Shown piece by piece: positions 53,167-62,388 of a DNA stretch of 64,000 nt. The translations under genes were made by a program, and so were the position numbers. Within the stretch, counting starts at the first letter, position 1, and each line of letters begins with the position of its first letter. The DNA is from Desulfobacterales bacterium (GTDB lineage: Bacteria; Desulfobacterota; Desulfobacteria; Desulfobacterales; Desulfosalsimonadaceae), in contig JAXHNP010000002.1 of assembly GCA_034520365.1 (NCBI GenBank), positions 186,001 to 250,000 of the forward strand, written 5' to 3'. The notes under the pieces are model-generated. The model did no database searches. It saw nothing but the letters and a program-made list of their open reading frames with translations, and was not told the origin of the DNA.

Positions 53167-55501
53167 GCGCAGCTCCTGTTGTTTGATGTGTTTGAGATTC
53201 TCGTTTAAGAACAAGGGAAGCCAGCCGGTCCTGGTTTTTTATTGGCACCAGAAGACTTGCCAACAGACGAACAGAATCATGGTTGTCGCTATAGCTCACG
53301 TCATAAGGTTTCAATTCAGAGACCCGAAGCCTTCGGACGGCAGCTTCATAAGCTTCGTTGATTTTATTGGCGAGCAGGAGGCGGGAGATCCGCGTTTCAT
53401 ACTTTAACTTTTTGCCATAAACTTCATGGGGTGTATGCAATAATTTGAGAAGACACCAGGGCCTTGAAATGATGGATTGCGTTGCCGGCTGGTGCCAGGC
53501 AAAACGGATTGCCTTTAATCCGTCCTTACGCCAGTTTATTGTGGCCAGTCCCCATATCAAATCCTCAATTTTGGGGTCATCACAAAACCCATTTAAAAAG
53601 GGCATGGCATCTTCTGCATGAATCTCCAGGGCGGCTGTCAGCGGAATTTTTTCAAGGGATTTGCGTTCGGCATCCATGATCCGGTAGGCCATTAAACCGG
53701 CGAGGCGCTCGGCCACATCTTTGCCCACCCAGTGCTGCTGGTCCTTGTTTTCATCCCACCGCCAGGGCGTGTTCGGAGACACACCGGAAAGATTGCTGGT
53801 TAAAGGACCGATTCTGCCAGTCGCCTGAATGGAGGCGATTGAAGCAGCAATGCGAATCTCGGGGCTGCCGTCATCGCAATGTTTGAGCCATCGGGGAGAC
53901 AAGCCCAACATCGGGCTTGTTAATTTGGGCGTTTTTTTTAGATCCCGCAGGCTGGTCAAGCGGTTCATATGCCCTACGGCGCGGACAAGCGAGATGAACT
54001 GATAGGGTTCCGGCTTCAACGTGCAGGCGAACATTGCCTCATCTATGCGGCGGCGGGCGGAGACTAGTGTCGCCGGCACATTTTTAAAGCCCTTAAAAAA
54101 CCGGTCCAGTTGCGCGGTTATCGGGTCCAGCTCTGAAAAAAGTTCCATGCCGGGACGATATTTGACGGGGATTTTTCCGGCAGGCAAGGCAACGTGCGTA
54201 TCCCCCCGGCGCTTTAAATAATTGTAGCGCTCAAAGGCAGCGATCCCCCGGTCCACTCCCAGGCTACCAATAGCCCGGGAAAATTCAAGGCCGCTGGCAG
54301 CCTGTTTTCGGCCAAGAGTTGACCGGCCCTCTGCAAATAAGTGGCTCAGTTCCTGATACCCGGTCGGTTGACGCCACAGGGGGAGCCAGGTCTCGGTACC
54401 GCCGGTTTCTGTGTATTCGCTGGAGGTAAACCCAACGGGAGAGAATCGGACGGAAAAGGGGCTGGTCAGGGCGCTTCGACCGACGGATTGCCTTCGGACA
54501 ACAGCGCTTGCCATCATCAAGGCCCCTTCCAGCGCAAGGACATAATCCCACGGATTGGCTTTGAAATCCTTGGTCTCAACCTCCATGCCCTGGTTGTATC
54601 CCCCGGCGTGACCGGGGTCGAACTGCCCGATCTTGATTTTCGGGCTGCCGGTTACCGGTGTTCCGAATAATGCCCCGGCCAGGAACTCCCGGGTTTTTTC
54701 AGCTTTGGAGCTGATCAGCAGAAAGGCTATTTGCTTCATGAAGTTGTTGCCGAACTCTTGACGGGCATCATTGCCGCCTGTACCCAGAATTTGATGATAG
54801 GAAAGCCGGCGGTCATCGTGTATGGCGCATACAGCATCCAGCCATTTCACACACGCCTCGGGAAGACGGGAGCGGCACAGGGGAAGGATAATATCCTTGT
54901 TTTTTTGACGGATATGTTCACTATATTTGGTGACCCCCTTGCGGATGCTCGCCAACCAGTTTTTTAATGCCTGATTTTTCCTGGCTTCAAGCTGGTCAAT
55001 GTCTTCAGACAAAATAACGTTGACCTCGGCCAAGTCCTGGGGGAATTCTATTGATTTTAGAAGGTTTCCTATTTCTGTCTGCTTTTTTTCGGAACCGGTT
55101 TCCGCCGATATCTGTTTAAGTCCTGAAATTACCGCGCCGGGGGTTTTTAACTCTTTCGCCCATTCAGGCCAGTTTATGATTGACTCTATGGCTTTGCGGT
55201 AAATTGCAAATCGGGAGTGTTTATTTTGGCGGATTGCCTGTATCCCCTCTTTCGAGTCATTGGGATAAAAACCGCTGCCCCCATTCCATGGGGTGATGAT
55301 CGGGGTCGGCGCATATTCGCTGCAAAAGAAATCAAGCAGATCATCGGAGGTCATGGCAGTTTCGGCAACAAAGGTGTCTGCCTCCCATCGCCCCTTAATG
55401 CCCGCGTCTTTTTGTTCTGCGATCAGCCTGAGGACAGCGAGGGATTTCAGGTACCCGGCCAGTGGCCTTGATTTACATCCATTCAAAACAATATTATGCA
55501 T
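53159..55501 (-). CDS. csx17: Type I-G large subunit Csx17 (Cas8u2)
   Basis: This 780-residue protein opens MHNIVLNGCKSRPLAGYLKSLAVLRLIAEQ, the Csx17 (Dpsyc subtype) opening, and carries the family's TPWNGGSGFYPND and EGALMMASAVVRRQS segments. It is the large Cascade subunit, expected to recognise PAM and recruit Cas3. The ATG at 55501 overlaps cas3 by eight bases (ATGCATAA). An ATG at 55567 would overlap cas3 by 74 bases and is unlikely. Confidence 0.9.
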   Translation of the reverse strand: MHNIVLNGCKSRPLAGYLKSLAVLRLIAEQKDAGIKGRWEADTFVAETAMTSDDLLDFFCSEYAPTPIITPWNGGSGFYPNDSKEGIQAIRQNKHSRFAIYRKAIESIINWPEWAKELKTPGAVISGLKQISAETGSEKKQTEIGNLLKSIEFPQDLAEVNVILSEDIDQLEARKNQALKNWLASIRKGVTKYSEHIRQKNKDIILPLCRSRLPEACVKWLDAVCAIHDDRRLSYHQILGTGGNDARQEFGNNFMKQIAFLLISSKAEKTREFLAGALFGTPVTGSPKIKIGQFDPGHAGGYNQGMEVETKDFKANPWDYVLALEGALMMASAVVRRQSVGRSALTSPFSVRFSPVGFTSSEYTETGGTETWLPLWRQPTGYQELSHLFAEGRSTLGRKQAASGLEFSRAIGSLGVDRGIAAFERYNYLKRRGDTHVALPAGKIPVKYRPGMELFSELDPITAQLDRFFKGFKNVPATLVSARRRIDEAMFACTLKPEPYQFISLVRAVGHMNRLTSLRDLKKTPKLTSPMLGLSPRWLKHCDDGSPEIRIAASIASIQATGRIGPLTSNLSGVSPNTPWRWDENKDQQHWVGKDVAERLAGLMAYRIMDAERKSLEKIPLTAALEIHAEDAMPFLNGFCDDPKIEDLIWGLATINWRKDGLKAIRFAWHQPATQSIISRPWCLLKLLHTPHEVYGKKLKYETRISRLLLANKINEAYEAAVRRLRVSELKPYDVSYSDNHDSVRLLASLLVPIKNQDRLASLVLKRESQTHQTTGAAHA

Positions 55502-57860
55502 CGCTCGTGAGCCTTTCGCTGCTTGCGCGCCAGTCGGCCACGCGGAGAATCGCTTCAAGAAAAGCAAGTCGAAAAGGGCCTATTTCCGCGTCATCTCTTA
55601 AAGCAATGCTCCTTGAAAGCCAACTCGGCCCCTTTTGTCCATCTCCGAGAGACATGTATGATAGATCCAGCAATGTTTCCGGAAGTTTTACCCCGCCGCC
55701 GAGATCGGCCTCAGGCAATACATCGCCTTCCCAGATCCCCCGGGCGAATCTGGTTTCCGGGTTTGGCGGATATTGTTCATGGGGGAGCGATCGTATGGAA
55801 AGCCTTACTTTTCCGTGATGCGCAACCGCCAAGTAGGCAGCAAGATCCGGCAATCCGTTTTCCAGCATGGCGATACCAGAGGCCAGCTCGTGCCGGAAAC
55901 CTTTTCGTTCATAGGATATATTCCGATTCGCTGTCTTGCCCCAGATCTCAGAATCCGAAGCAGCGCCGTCTTCACTACGCAAAGCCTGCTGAAATACGGG
56001 ATGGGCTTTGCCCGCATCGTGCCATCTCGCGGCCAGCTTCAGTGGCTCCCTCATAGCCTCATTTGAGATTTCAAGTTTTTTAAGTAAATGATTGACGGTT
56101 TGAACCACGTCTTCCGTGTGATCAGAGAGCGTTAGCCAGGCGGTTGCCGTATAGGGGTCATCATCGTTTCCTTCCGCCGGATCTGTTGGTGAGGTAACAA
56201 GATCCGGAATATCCGCCTTGTTGCCTGTCCAACCCATTTCTTTGCTATAGCCGCCGCGCGCTGAATCAAGCAGCAGAATCAGGCCGGGATAAATCTCGTC
56301 TGCTGCATATATGCGGATCCATTGCCTGTCCAGGTGATCCCAACGCCATTTGGGATAATCGCCTATCTGGCGTATCCCGTGCAGCGGCACCTTGCACAAT
56401 TCATCCCGATGGGGGGCCGCTTCATCTCGTGTGGGAGCGCCCTCGGGAAGTTCCCGCCAGAAGACCTGCACGTCCATGTCGTCGGTTGATCGGATGAATC
56501 TGGAAATATCAATGTCTGCGCCGGCAAGGTCCGGTGTTGTATCAAACAACTCAATTAAATCTTTCCGTCGAATCACGTGCTGATAAACTGGCGCTGTCTC
56601 AGGGGGCGGAATGTTGGCCGGCTGAACGTCCGGGGCGATTTTTTCGAGCAACTGTCTGCTTTCTTCAAGTTCATCAGGCTCATACGGACTGGCAGCCCCT
56701 TTTTTGGTAAGATCCATATCTACCCAGACAACCGAGGCGTTTATCTCATTGCCATCCCGGTTGCAGCGGCCGAATCTTTGCACCATTGAGGACCAGGGGG
56801 CCAGTTCGGTCAGGATCATGGCTGATGAAACATCCACACCGGCTTCAATCACCTGGGTGGCGACACAGATGATGCCATCCTCCCCCGGCGTAGCCATCAT
56901 TCTCGAAAGGGCGTCTGTGCGATCCTGGGGCCGGAATCTGGAGTGGATCAGCACGGTTTCAGCGGCGGGTTTTTTAGATTTTATTTCCCTGTACAAGGCC
57001 TGCGCCCGTTGAACCGTATTGACCACCGCCAGTGTGCGCGAGCCAGCCTTATGATGCTCAATGATATAGGCAGCGAATTTTTTGGCCTCCTTTGCTTCAA
57101 AAGGGGCCTTTGTCAATGGCTTGCTGGCGTAAATCCGCTTTTGGAATGTATCTGAAGCCTTGTCTGGATCAGCCATTTCCAGGACGTTCAGATTTTGCAC
57201 TGAATCAGCAAAATCAACTGTTTTAAGCCAGTCAGAGCGCAAGGTGGCGCTCATCCAGATGGAGCGGGTCGGCAGGAGCGTGTTAATCGAATCGCGGAAC
57301 GCCTGAAGCTGAGAAGTAGTGGCCAGGCCTTCGCCCATCAACTGAATTTCGTCCATTACCCACAGGCAGTCGTTGTTTAACAGACCGAATTGGACCGGCC
57401 AGCGGAATCGACTCATGGTGTAGCCGCGGTTGAGCGCCCGTGACAGTAACTGATCCTGCGTCCCAATAATTATTTGCTCACTCTCCGGATACATATCCCA
57501 CGCCCGATCAATATCACCGCCCATAAGGACATGAACACCCGGCCGATCTTTACCTGGAAAGCATCCGGCAGCGGCCAGGTTTTCTATCCATGTGGAGGCA
57601 TTATGGCTGGTCTGTTCCACGAGAACGCGCATCGGGAGGCAGTAAACAAGACGCCGGGGCGTTTTTATGTCGCCCTTGACCCGTTTATACAACCAAGCCA
57701 GTATGGTAGCTGCTGTTTTCCCCATGCCTGTGGGTATGGATATAATCTCGGGCCAAGCTTCATTGGCCAGGCGTTCCTGGTACGGGTACGGTGAAAAAGG
57801 GGAGTTTGTCGCTGTTTTAAAGAATTCGGCGTATTCCATAGGTATCTCAGCTGTTGCCAT
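55494..57860 (-). CDS. cas3: Type I-G Cas3 helicase-nuclease (helicase N-terminal, HD C-terminal)
   Basis: This 788-residue protein has the helicase first: Walker A IPTGMGKTA (Lys48), DEIQ motif II near 170, GTQDQLLSRAL, and motif VI RFGRCNRDG. The HD nuclease is C-terminal, with His614-Asp615 in RWHDAGKAH, then GFRHELASG and VAHHGKV. That order is the one used in GSU0051-type (I-G/I-U) Cas3, opposite to E. coli. It should unwind and degrade target DNA. All key residues seem intact. It is the first gene of the operon. Confidence 0.93.
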   Translation of the reverse strand: MATAEIPMEYAEFFKTATNSPFSPYPYQERLANEAWPEIISIPTGMGKTAATILAWLYKRVKGDIKTPRRLVYCLPMRVLVEQTSHNASTWIENLAAAGCFPGKDRPGVHVLMGGDIDRAWDMYPESEQIIIGTQDQLLSRALNRGYTMSRFRWPVQFGLLNNDCLWVMDEIQLMGEGLATTSQLQAFRDSINTLLPTRSIWMSATLRSDWLKTVDFADSVQNLNVLEMADPDKASDTFQKRIYASKPLTKAPFEAKEAKKFAAYIIEHHKAGSRTLAVVNTVQRAQALYREIKSKKPAAETVLIHSRFRPQDRTDALSRMMATPGEDGIICVATQVIEAGVDVSSAMILTELAPWSSMVQRFGRCNRDGNEINASVVWVDMDLTKKGAASPYEPDELEESRQLLEKIAPDVQPANIPPPETAPVYQHVIRRKDLIELFDTTPDLAGADIDISRFIRSTDDMDVQVFWRELPEGAPTRDEAAPHRDELCKVPLHGIRQIGDYPKWRWDHLDRQWIRIYAADEIYPGLILLLDSARGGYSKEMGWTGNKADIPDLVTSPTDPAEGNDDDPYTATAWLTLSDHTEDVVQTVNHLLKKLEISNEAMREPLKLAARWHDAGKAHPVFQQALRSEDGAASDSEIWGKTANRNISYERKGFRHELASGIAMLENGLPDLAAYLAVAHHGKVRLSIRSLPHEQYPPNPETRFARGIWEGDVLPEADLGGGVKLPETLLDLSYMSLGDGQKGPSWLSRSIALRDDAEIGPFRLAFLEAILRVADWRASSERLTSDA

Positions 57861-58046
57861 TGATTAGACAAAGGTTTGCTGTCTCGCCAGAATATACAAA
57901 TCGGGAGTTGGGATTCACAGGATGATGGTTGGGATATGATTGCTCGGGAAGAGTCATAAAATATCCGCTGAAAGGATTAAGAGTAAATGCCCGAATTCAT
58001 TGCTACCTGATTTGCTATTAGAAGTCAAGGAGAGGGCAGGAAAAAG

Positions 58047-58207
58047 CACGGTGAATTTGTTCTGGCGAACAACCCCATAGCCATGGGGTTGTTCGCATGC
58101 AAGGTCGGCACGGTGGCCGACCCTACGATGGATTGGGTTTTTCCCCATTCGTAGGGCGGGCCACCGTGCCCGCCTGAAAAATAGATAGAACAAATTTACC
58201 GTGCAGG
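58047..58207. repeat. Dispersed repeat family R3, copy 3 (MITE-like, both ends)
   Basis: The most complete copy, about 160 bases, starts GCACGGTGAATTTGTTCT and ends AGAACAAATTTACCGTGC, an inverted terminal pair of 18 bases with one mismatch. Internal GGTCGGCACGGTGGCCGACC and GGGCGGGCCACCGTGCCCGC form a hairpin. It lies between cas3 and the SMR gene. The rest of this 570-base gap (57861-58046 and 58208-58430) shows no gene; a partial R3 end (CACGGTAAATTTGTT) recurs at 58394. Confidence 0.85.
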
Positions 58208-58430
58208 AAAAAGCGCGGTTTCGATAAGCATATGTGAGTCTCGTGAGTCAGGTTTAACCTTTGCTCGAAAAATGTCATGATGACAAATTTAGATCAGTGA
58301 ATATCAAAGGCAACGAAAGGTGTCAGCCTGGATTGATTATTGACTTCAATTTAAAATTTTATCATATCATCCTTTTATGGCGAGTGGGGCAGCCACGGTA
58401 AATTTGTTTCATTTTTTTGGATGCATTCGG

Positions 58431-58763
58431 ATGCAGTGGATTTTTCTCTCAATTGCAATAGTTTCAGAGGTGATAGGGACCTCGTTTTTAAAGGCCTCGG
58501 AGGGGCTGACCCGGCTTGCGCCTTCAGTTGTCGTGATAGTCAGTTATGCGGCCGCCTTGTATTTTCTTTCACTGACGCTTAAAACCATGCCCGTGGGGAT
58601 CGCCTATGCGGTATGGGCCGGGGTCGGCATCGCGCTGATCGCGCTTATCGGATGGCTGGTTTTCGGTCAGAGTCTGGATGCCGCGGCAGTTCTCGGAATC
58701 TGTTTGATAATCGCCGGGATAGTGCTCCTAAACGTGTTTTCTTCAAGTGTTTCTGCGGGTTGA
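58431..58763 (+). CDS. Small multidrug resistance (EmrE/SugE-type) exporter
   Basis: This 110-residue protein has four membrane helices. The first carries the essential Glu13 in IVSEVIGTSFLKASEGLTR, very like EmrE's AEVIGTTLMKFSEGFTR, and the rest (PVGIAYAVWAGVGIALIALIGW) follows EmrE closely. It exports quaternary ammonium or other cations against protons. The start at 58431 gives the normal length; an ATG at 58377 would add residues encoded by an R3 repeat end. Confidence 0.92.
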   Translation: MQWIFLSIAIVSEVIGTSFLKASEGLTRLAPSVVVIVSYAAALYFLSLTLKTMPVGIAYAVWAGVGIALIALIGWLVFGQSLDAAAVLGICLIIAGIVLLNVFSSSVSAG

Positions 58764-58834
58764 GATGCACCCGGACGAATCAGAAAAGCAGCGGATGTAT
58801 ATCTGAAATCTCCGCAATTGCCGGGCATTGTGTC

Positions 58835-59278
58835 ATGATGGAGCCAAATATTCCGAGAGTGGGCGTGGGCGTGATTGTTCTTCGAAACGGACTTGTTCTG
58901 CTGGGCAAGCGCAAAGGCGCCCATGGAGCAGGGACCTGGGCTCTGCCGGGCGGGCACCTGGAGTATGGGGAAGCCGTGGAGCACTGCGCAAAGCGCGAGG
59001 TAAAAGAAGAAGCCGGGCTTGCCATATATCCCGTCGCAAGAGGGCCCTATACCAGTGACGTGTTTGCCGAAGAAGGCAAACATTATGTCACCCTCTTTGT
59101 CGTGGCCCGAAGCGGCCCTGGCGAGCCGCGCATTCTGGAGCCGGATCGCTGCGAAAAATGGCAATGGTTCAGATGGTCGGAGCTTCCCCGGCCGCTGTTT
59201 GCCCCGCTTGAATCGCTGATCCGCACAGGGTTTGTGCCCAAAGACCCGGATAGGGGTTATGAAATTGAAAAAGATTGA
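58835..59278 (+). CDS. Nudix hydrolase (MutT/NUDT15-like)
   Basis: This 147-residue protein starts at ATG 58835 (or 58838), since the longer frame upstream overlaps the SMR gene. It has a complete Nudix box, GHLEYGEAVEHCAKREVKEEAG, with VGVGVIVLRNGLVLLGKRKG before and WQWFRWSELP after. It hydrolyses a nucleoside diphosphate linked to another group; the closest pattern is MutT/NUDT15-type nucleotide sanitation. Ribosome site weak. Confidence 0.87.
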   Translation: MMEPNIPRVGVGVIVLRNGLVLLGKRKGAHGAGTWALPGGHLEYGEAVEHCAKREVKEEAGLAIYPVARGPYTSDVFAEEGKHYVTLFVVARSGPGEPRILEPDRCEKWQWFRWSELPRPLFAPLESLIRTGFVPKDPDRGYEIEKD

Positions 59279-59288
59279 CAATATTCTT

Positions 59289-59437
59289 GATGGCTTCGCA
59301 AAATGTCCAATATCTTTGTTGCGCTGCATCCCTCGGAATTTCACGTACGATTAAGTACGCTGCATTCCTCGGGATTTGCGCGCCGCGATCTTGAACATTT
59401 TGCTTTGCCATCTCAAAATTGACCCTTTACGAGATTG
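59289..59437. repeat. Dispersed repeat family R2, copy D
   Basis: GATGGCTTCGCAAAATGTCC to GACCCTTTACGAG, in the same orientation as copy A and with the internal GCTGCAT(C/T)CCTCGG(A/G)ATTT pair. It fills most of the gap between the Nudix and DUF4403 genes. Confidence 0.85.
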
Positions 59438-59504
59438 CGTTGAGCGATTTATGCGGTGTCCGCTGTCGTCCGGCGGGATTTTGAGTCAACTCAGTTAATC
59501 AATC

Positions 59505-60977
59505 ATGCGTCTGATCAAACTGTTTATCATCGGGTTTTTCACCGTCTGCGTCCTTGCGGCTGTCGGCCTGGTCGGCACGCGGATCTGTCTGGCGGTCTGG
59601 TTTCCGGAACAAGAGGCAAGGCGCATGCCCAAACCCGCACTGAAACAATCCACTGCCAGCACCGTAGTCAACATCCCGCTCTTCATTTCTTCCGATGATC
59701 TGCGCCGGGCCTTGGCAGAGTATGTGCCCGAAAGCTACCAGGATACGGACGAGGATTTCACTGACCTGCTCATCGAAGACCGGATCACCTATGATCTGGA
59801 ACGGGGCCCTATCGATATTTCCATCGTGGAAAACGGGTTTGACTTTTCCTTTCGGGTATCCGGCGTGGTCAGGGCCAGGGGAAAGATCAACCTTGCCGTG
59901 GCCGAAATTCCGGCCAGCTCCCATGCCGATGTGGCCGGACGGATATCGGGCCGGATCGCCTTCAAGATTAAGCCGGACTGGCAAGTTGAACCGGAATTAA
60001 ACGCCCGGGTCGAGATGGAAGAAGCCCTGATTCCCGTGGAAAACTTCGGGAATATCAGCATCCGGTCCTTTCTTGAAAAAATGCTGACCCGGAAAATTCA
60101 AAAGTCGCGGCAAAAGCTGGTCAGTAAAGTTCTGGCCAGGGACCGGGTGCGAAAAGAGGTGACCCGGGCATGGGAGCAGATGCACCGGGTGGAACGGGTC
60201 AATGACTTTCCCCTGGTGTGGGTGCGGGTGATTCCGCAGGCTGTGGGGCTTATGCCGCCCACAGCCGCGGATGACGAAAGCCTGGAACTGGGGCTCAAGC
60301 TGGTCCTCAAAACCGAAGCCGGGGTTTCCGGCACGCTGCCGGCAGTACCCGTAACGCCCCTGCCGGAGGCAAAGATCCTTGAAAAAGTCTCCAACCGGTT
60401 TGAGATTCGGGTGCCCTTTATTATTGAAACCGGGGCAATCAACGCATATCTGGCCCAAGAAGCGGCCGGCCGCGTTCATGGCGTGACAAATGACTTCTCC
60501 GTCACGATAAACCGCGCCCAGGTGCTTTCCTTTGCCGACAACCGGCTGACAGCCATTCTGTTTGCCGATTTTCGGCATGAGCCGTTTGGCCTGGAGGCTT
60601 CAGCCAGGCTCTATCTGACAGGCCGGGCGGATTATGACGCGCCGGCTGCGACCATTCGGCTGACAGACGTAACCTATGACGCGGCCTTTTCCCGCTGGTG
60701 GGCGACCTTGGTTCACTGGACGGCCGCTCCGTATGTCCGGCACCAGCTTCGTACCCGGCTGACCTTCTCCCTGGACCGGCAAATTCAAAAAGCCGACCGG
60801 GCAATCAAGGATCTGATTGCCGAACTCACCGTGCCGCCCGGGATAAGGGCCGAGCTCTCTGTAAAGTCCCCGGGAATCAGCCGTTTGGGGGCAAACCATT
60901 ACGGTGTTTACGGCGGCCTGCAATTAAATGGGTCATTGGATGCGGCCCTGGATTTTTCATCGGACGAAGAAAAGTAA
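59505..60977 (+). CDS. DUF4403-family protein with N-terminal membrane anchor
   Basis: This 490-residue protein has an uncleaved-looking membrane helix (IKLFIIGFFTVCVLAAVGLV) and then a long beta-rich part (LKQSTASTVVNIPLFISSDDLRRAL, IRLTDVTYDAA, then a final HWTAAPYVRHQLRTRLTFSL) that fits DUF4403. Family members are thought to fold like TULIP lipid-binding proteins; this role is not proven. It is likely periplasmic, tethered to the inner membrane. A glycosyltransferase gene follows 28 bases on. Confidence 0.75.
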   Translation: MRLIKLFIIGFFTVCVLAAVGLVGTRICLAVWFPEQEARRMPKPALKQSTASTVVNIPLFISSDDLRRALAEYVPESYQDTDEDFTDLLIEDRITYDLERGPIDISIVENGFDFSFRVSGVVRARGKINLAVAEIPASSHADVAGRISGRIAFKIKPDWQVEPELNARVEMEEALIPVENFGNISIRSFLEKMLTRKIQKSRQKLVSKVLARDRVRKEVTRAWEQMHRVERVNDFPLVWVRVIPQAVGLMPPTAADDESLELGLKLVLKTEAGVSGTLPAVPVTPLPEAKILEKVSNRFEIRVPFIIETGAINAYLAQEAAGRVHGVTNDFSVTINRAQVLSFADNRLTAILFADFRHEPFGLEASARLYLTGRADYDAPAATIRLTDVTYDAAFSRWWATLVHWTAAPYVRHQLRTRLTFSLDRQIQKADRAIKDLIAELTVPPGIRAELSVKSPGISRLGANHYGVYGGLQLNGSLDAALDFSSDEEK

Positions 60978-61005
60978 AGGCAGGCAATAAAGCCAAAATC
61001 ATAAA

Positions 61006-62253
61006 ATGAACCATTATCCCCGGCTCAAAATTCTTCATATTCTCAGCCAGCGGCCCGACTCAACAGGAAGCGGGGTATATCTCCAGGCAATGCTTCGGGA
61101 AGCGTCCAGGTGCGGACACGAGAATTACCTGGTCGCCGGCATTCAGTGCGACAGCCCCGTAGCGCTGGAAAATATCGAGGCGGGCAGCTGTCGCTATATA
61201 ACCTTCGGCGAAACCGGGCGGCTGCCCTTTTCAATTGTGGGGATGAGCGATGTCATGCCCTATGACAGCGCCCGGTTCTGCGCCCTGTCAAAAGAAGAAC
61301 TGGATTCCTACGAGGCCTCTTTTTCTCACCGGCTCACCGAGGCGGTGGAAGCGTTTGAACCGGATATCATCCATAGCCATCACCTGTGGATTGTCTCCTC
61401 TCTTACCCGTCGGCTGTTCCCGGACATTCCCATGGTCACGAACTGTCATGGTTCGGACCTCCGCCAGTTTCAAAACTGTCCGCATTTGCAGCAACGGGTC
61501 CTGTCCGGATGCCGCGGCTTGAATGCGGTGATGGCGCTTAGCGAAGCGCAAAAAAAGGAGATCATGGCGCTTTACGGAATTCCGCCGGAAACCATCCACG
61601 TGGTCGGCGCCGGTTATAACGAGAGCCTATTCATCCAAACGGCAAAAAGGGCAAGCCAGGCGGTTCAAATCGTCTATGCGGGGAAATTAAGCCGCGCCAA
61701 AGGGGTGCCGTGGATGCTGCGGGTGCTTTTCCAAATTGATGCAAAGCCATGGCACCTGCATCTGGTGGGCGGCGGCAGCGGTGCGGAGAAGGCCGAATGC
61801 CTGAGGATGGCTGAGCGCATGGGCGGACGGGTGACGGTCTACGGGGCGATTTCTCAGGAAACACTTGCCGGCCTCATGCGACGGTCGCATTTGTTCGTGC
61901 TGCCGTCCTTTTTTGAAGGGCTTCCCCTGGTGCTGCTGGAGGCCCTGGCGAGCGGCTGCCGGGTTGTAGCTACCGAACTGCCCGGAGTGGCGGAACTTTT
62001 AGGGGATGCGTGCTCGGTCGATTTTATCGATTTGGCGCCGGTGCCGCGACTGATCAATGTGGATGAGCCGGTCAGGGAAGACGAGGAAGTATTTGAGAAA
62101 AATCTGGAGAAAGCGCTTTTTCGGCAAATCACAGCTGCAAAGCAGCAGCCGGACATCGATTTCGCCCCAATCGAAGATCGACTCGCCGGCTTTTCATGGC
62201 CCGGTGTTTTCGAAAAGATTCAGAAGATTTACTATCAGGTATCTTTAGCTTGA
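61006..62253 (+). CDS. GT4-family glycosyltransferase
   Basis: This 415-residue cytoplasmic protein has the GT-B fold pattern: N-terminal LKILHILSQRPDSTGSGVYLQAML, IIHSHHLW, then a C-terminal donor domain with IVYAGKLSRAKGVPWMLRVL, HLVGGGSG, and the nucleotide-sugar E-x7-E motif in FFEGLPLVLLEALASG. It transfers a sugar to an unknown acceptor, perhaps in exopolysaccharide or lipid glycosylation. No other sugar-biosynthesis genes are near. An unusual stretch of acidic residues near 350 sits before the final helix. Confidence 0.88.
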   Translation: MNHYPRLKILHILSQRPDSTGSGVYLQAMLREASRCGHENYLVAGIQCDSPVALENIEAGSCRYITFGETGRLPFSIVGMSDVMPYDSARFCALSKEELDSYEASFSHRLTEAVEAFEPDIIHSHHLWIVSSLTRRLFPDIPMVTNCHGSDLRQFQNCPHLQQRVLSGCRGLNAVMALSEAQKKEIMALYGIPPETIHVVGAGYNESLFIQTAKRASQAVQIVYAGKLSRAKGVPWMLRVLFQIDAKPWHLHLVGGGSGAEKAECLRMAERMGGRVTVYGAISQETLAGLMRRSHLFVLPSFFEGLPLVLLEALASGCRVVATELPGVAELLGDACSVDFIDLAPVPRLINVDEPVREDEEVFEKNLEKALFRQITAAKQQPDIDFAPIEDRLAGFSWPGVFEKIQKIYYQVSLA

Positions 62254-62388
62254 ACCGGCGGGCTTTTCGGCCGAATGCGAAGCGTCAAAAAGCCGTTGCA
62301 GTGCGGGGTGTTGAATGCTAAATTGCCGGCTTATTTATCCTATCGGTTCAGTTTTAAACTTAATTTTAAAATTCAGGAGAAAAACATT

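Noticed and set aside
58613-58834. Long N-terminal extension of the Nudix gene
   Set aside because: It overlaps the SMR gene in another frame and encodes no domain. The ATG at 58835 gives a normal Nudix length.
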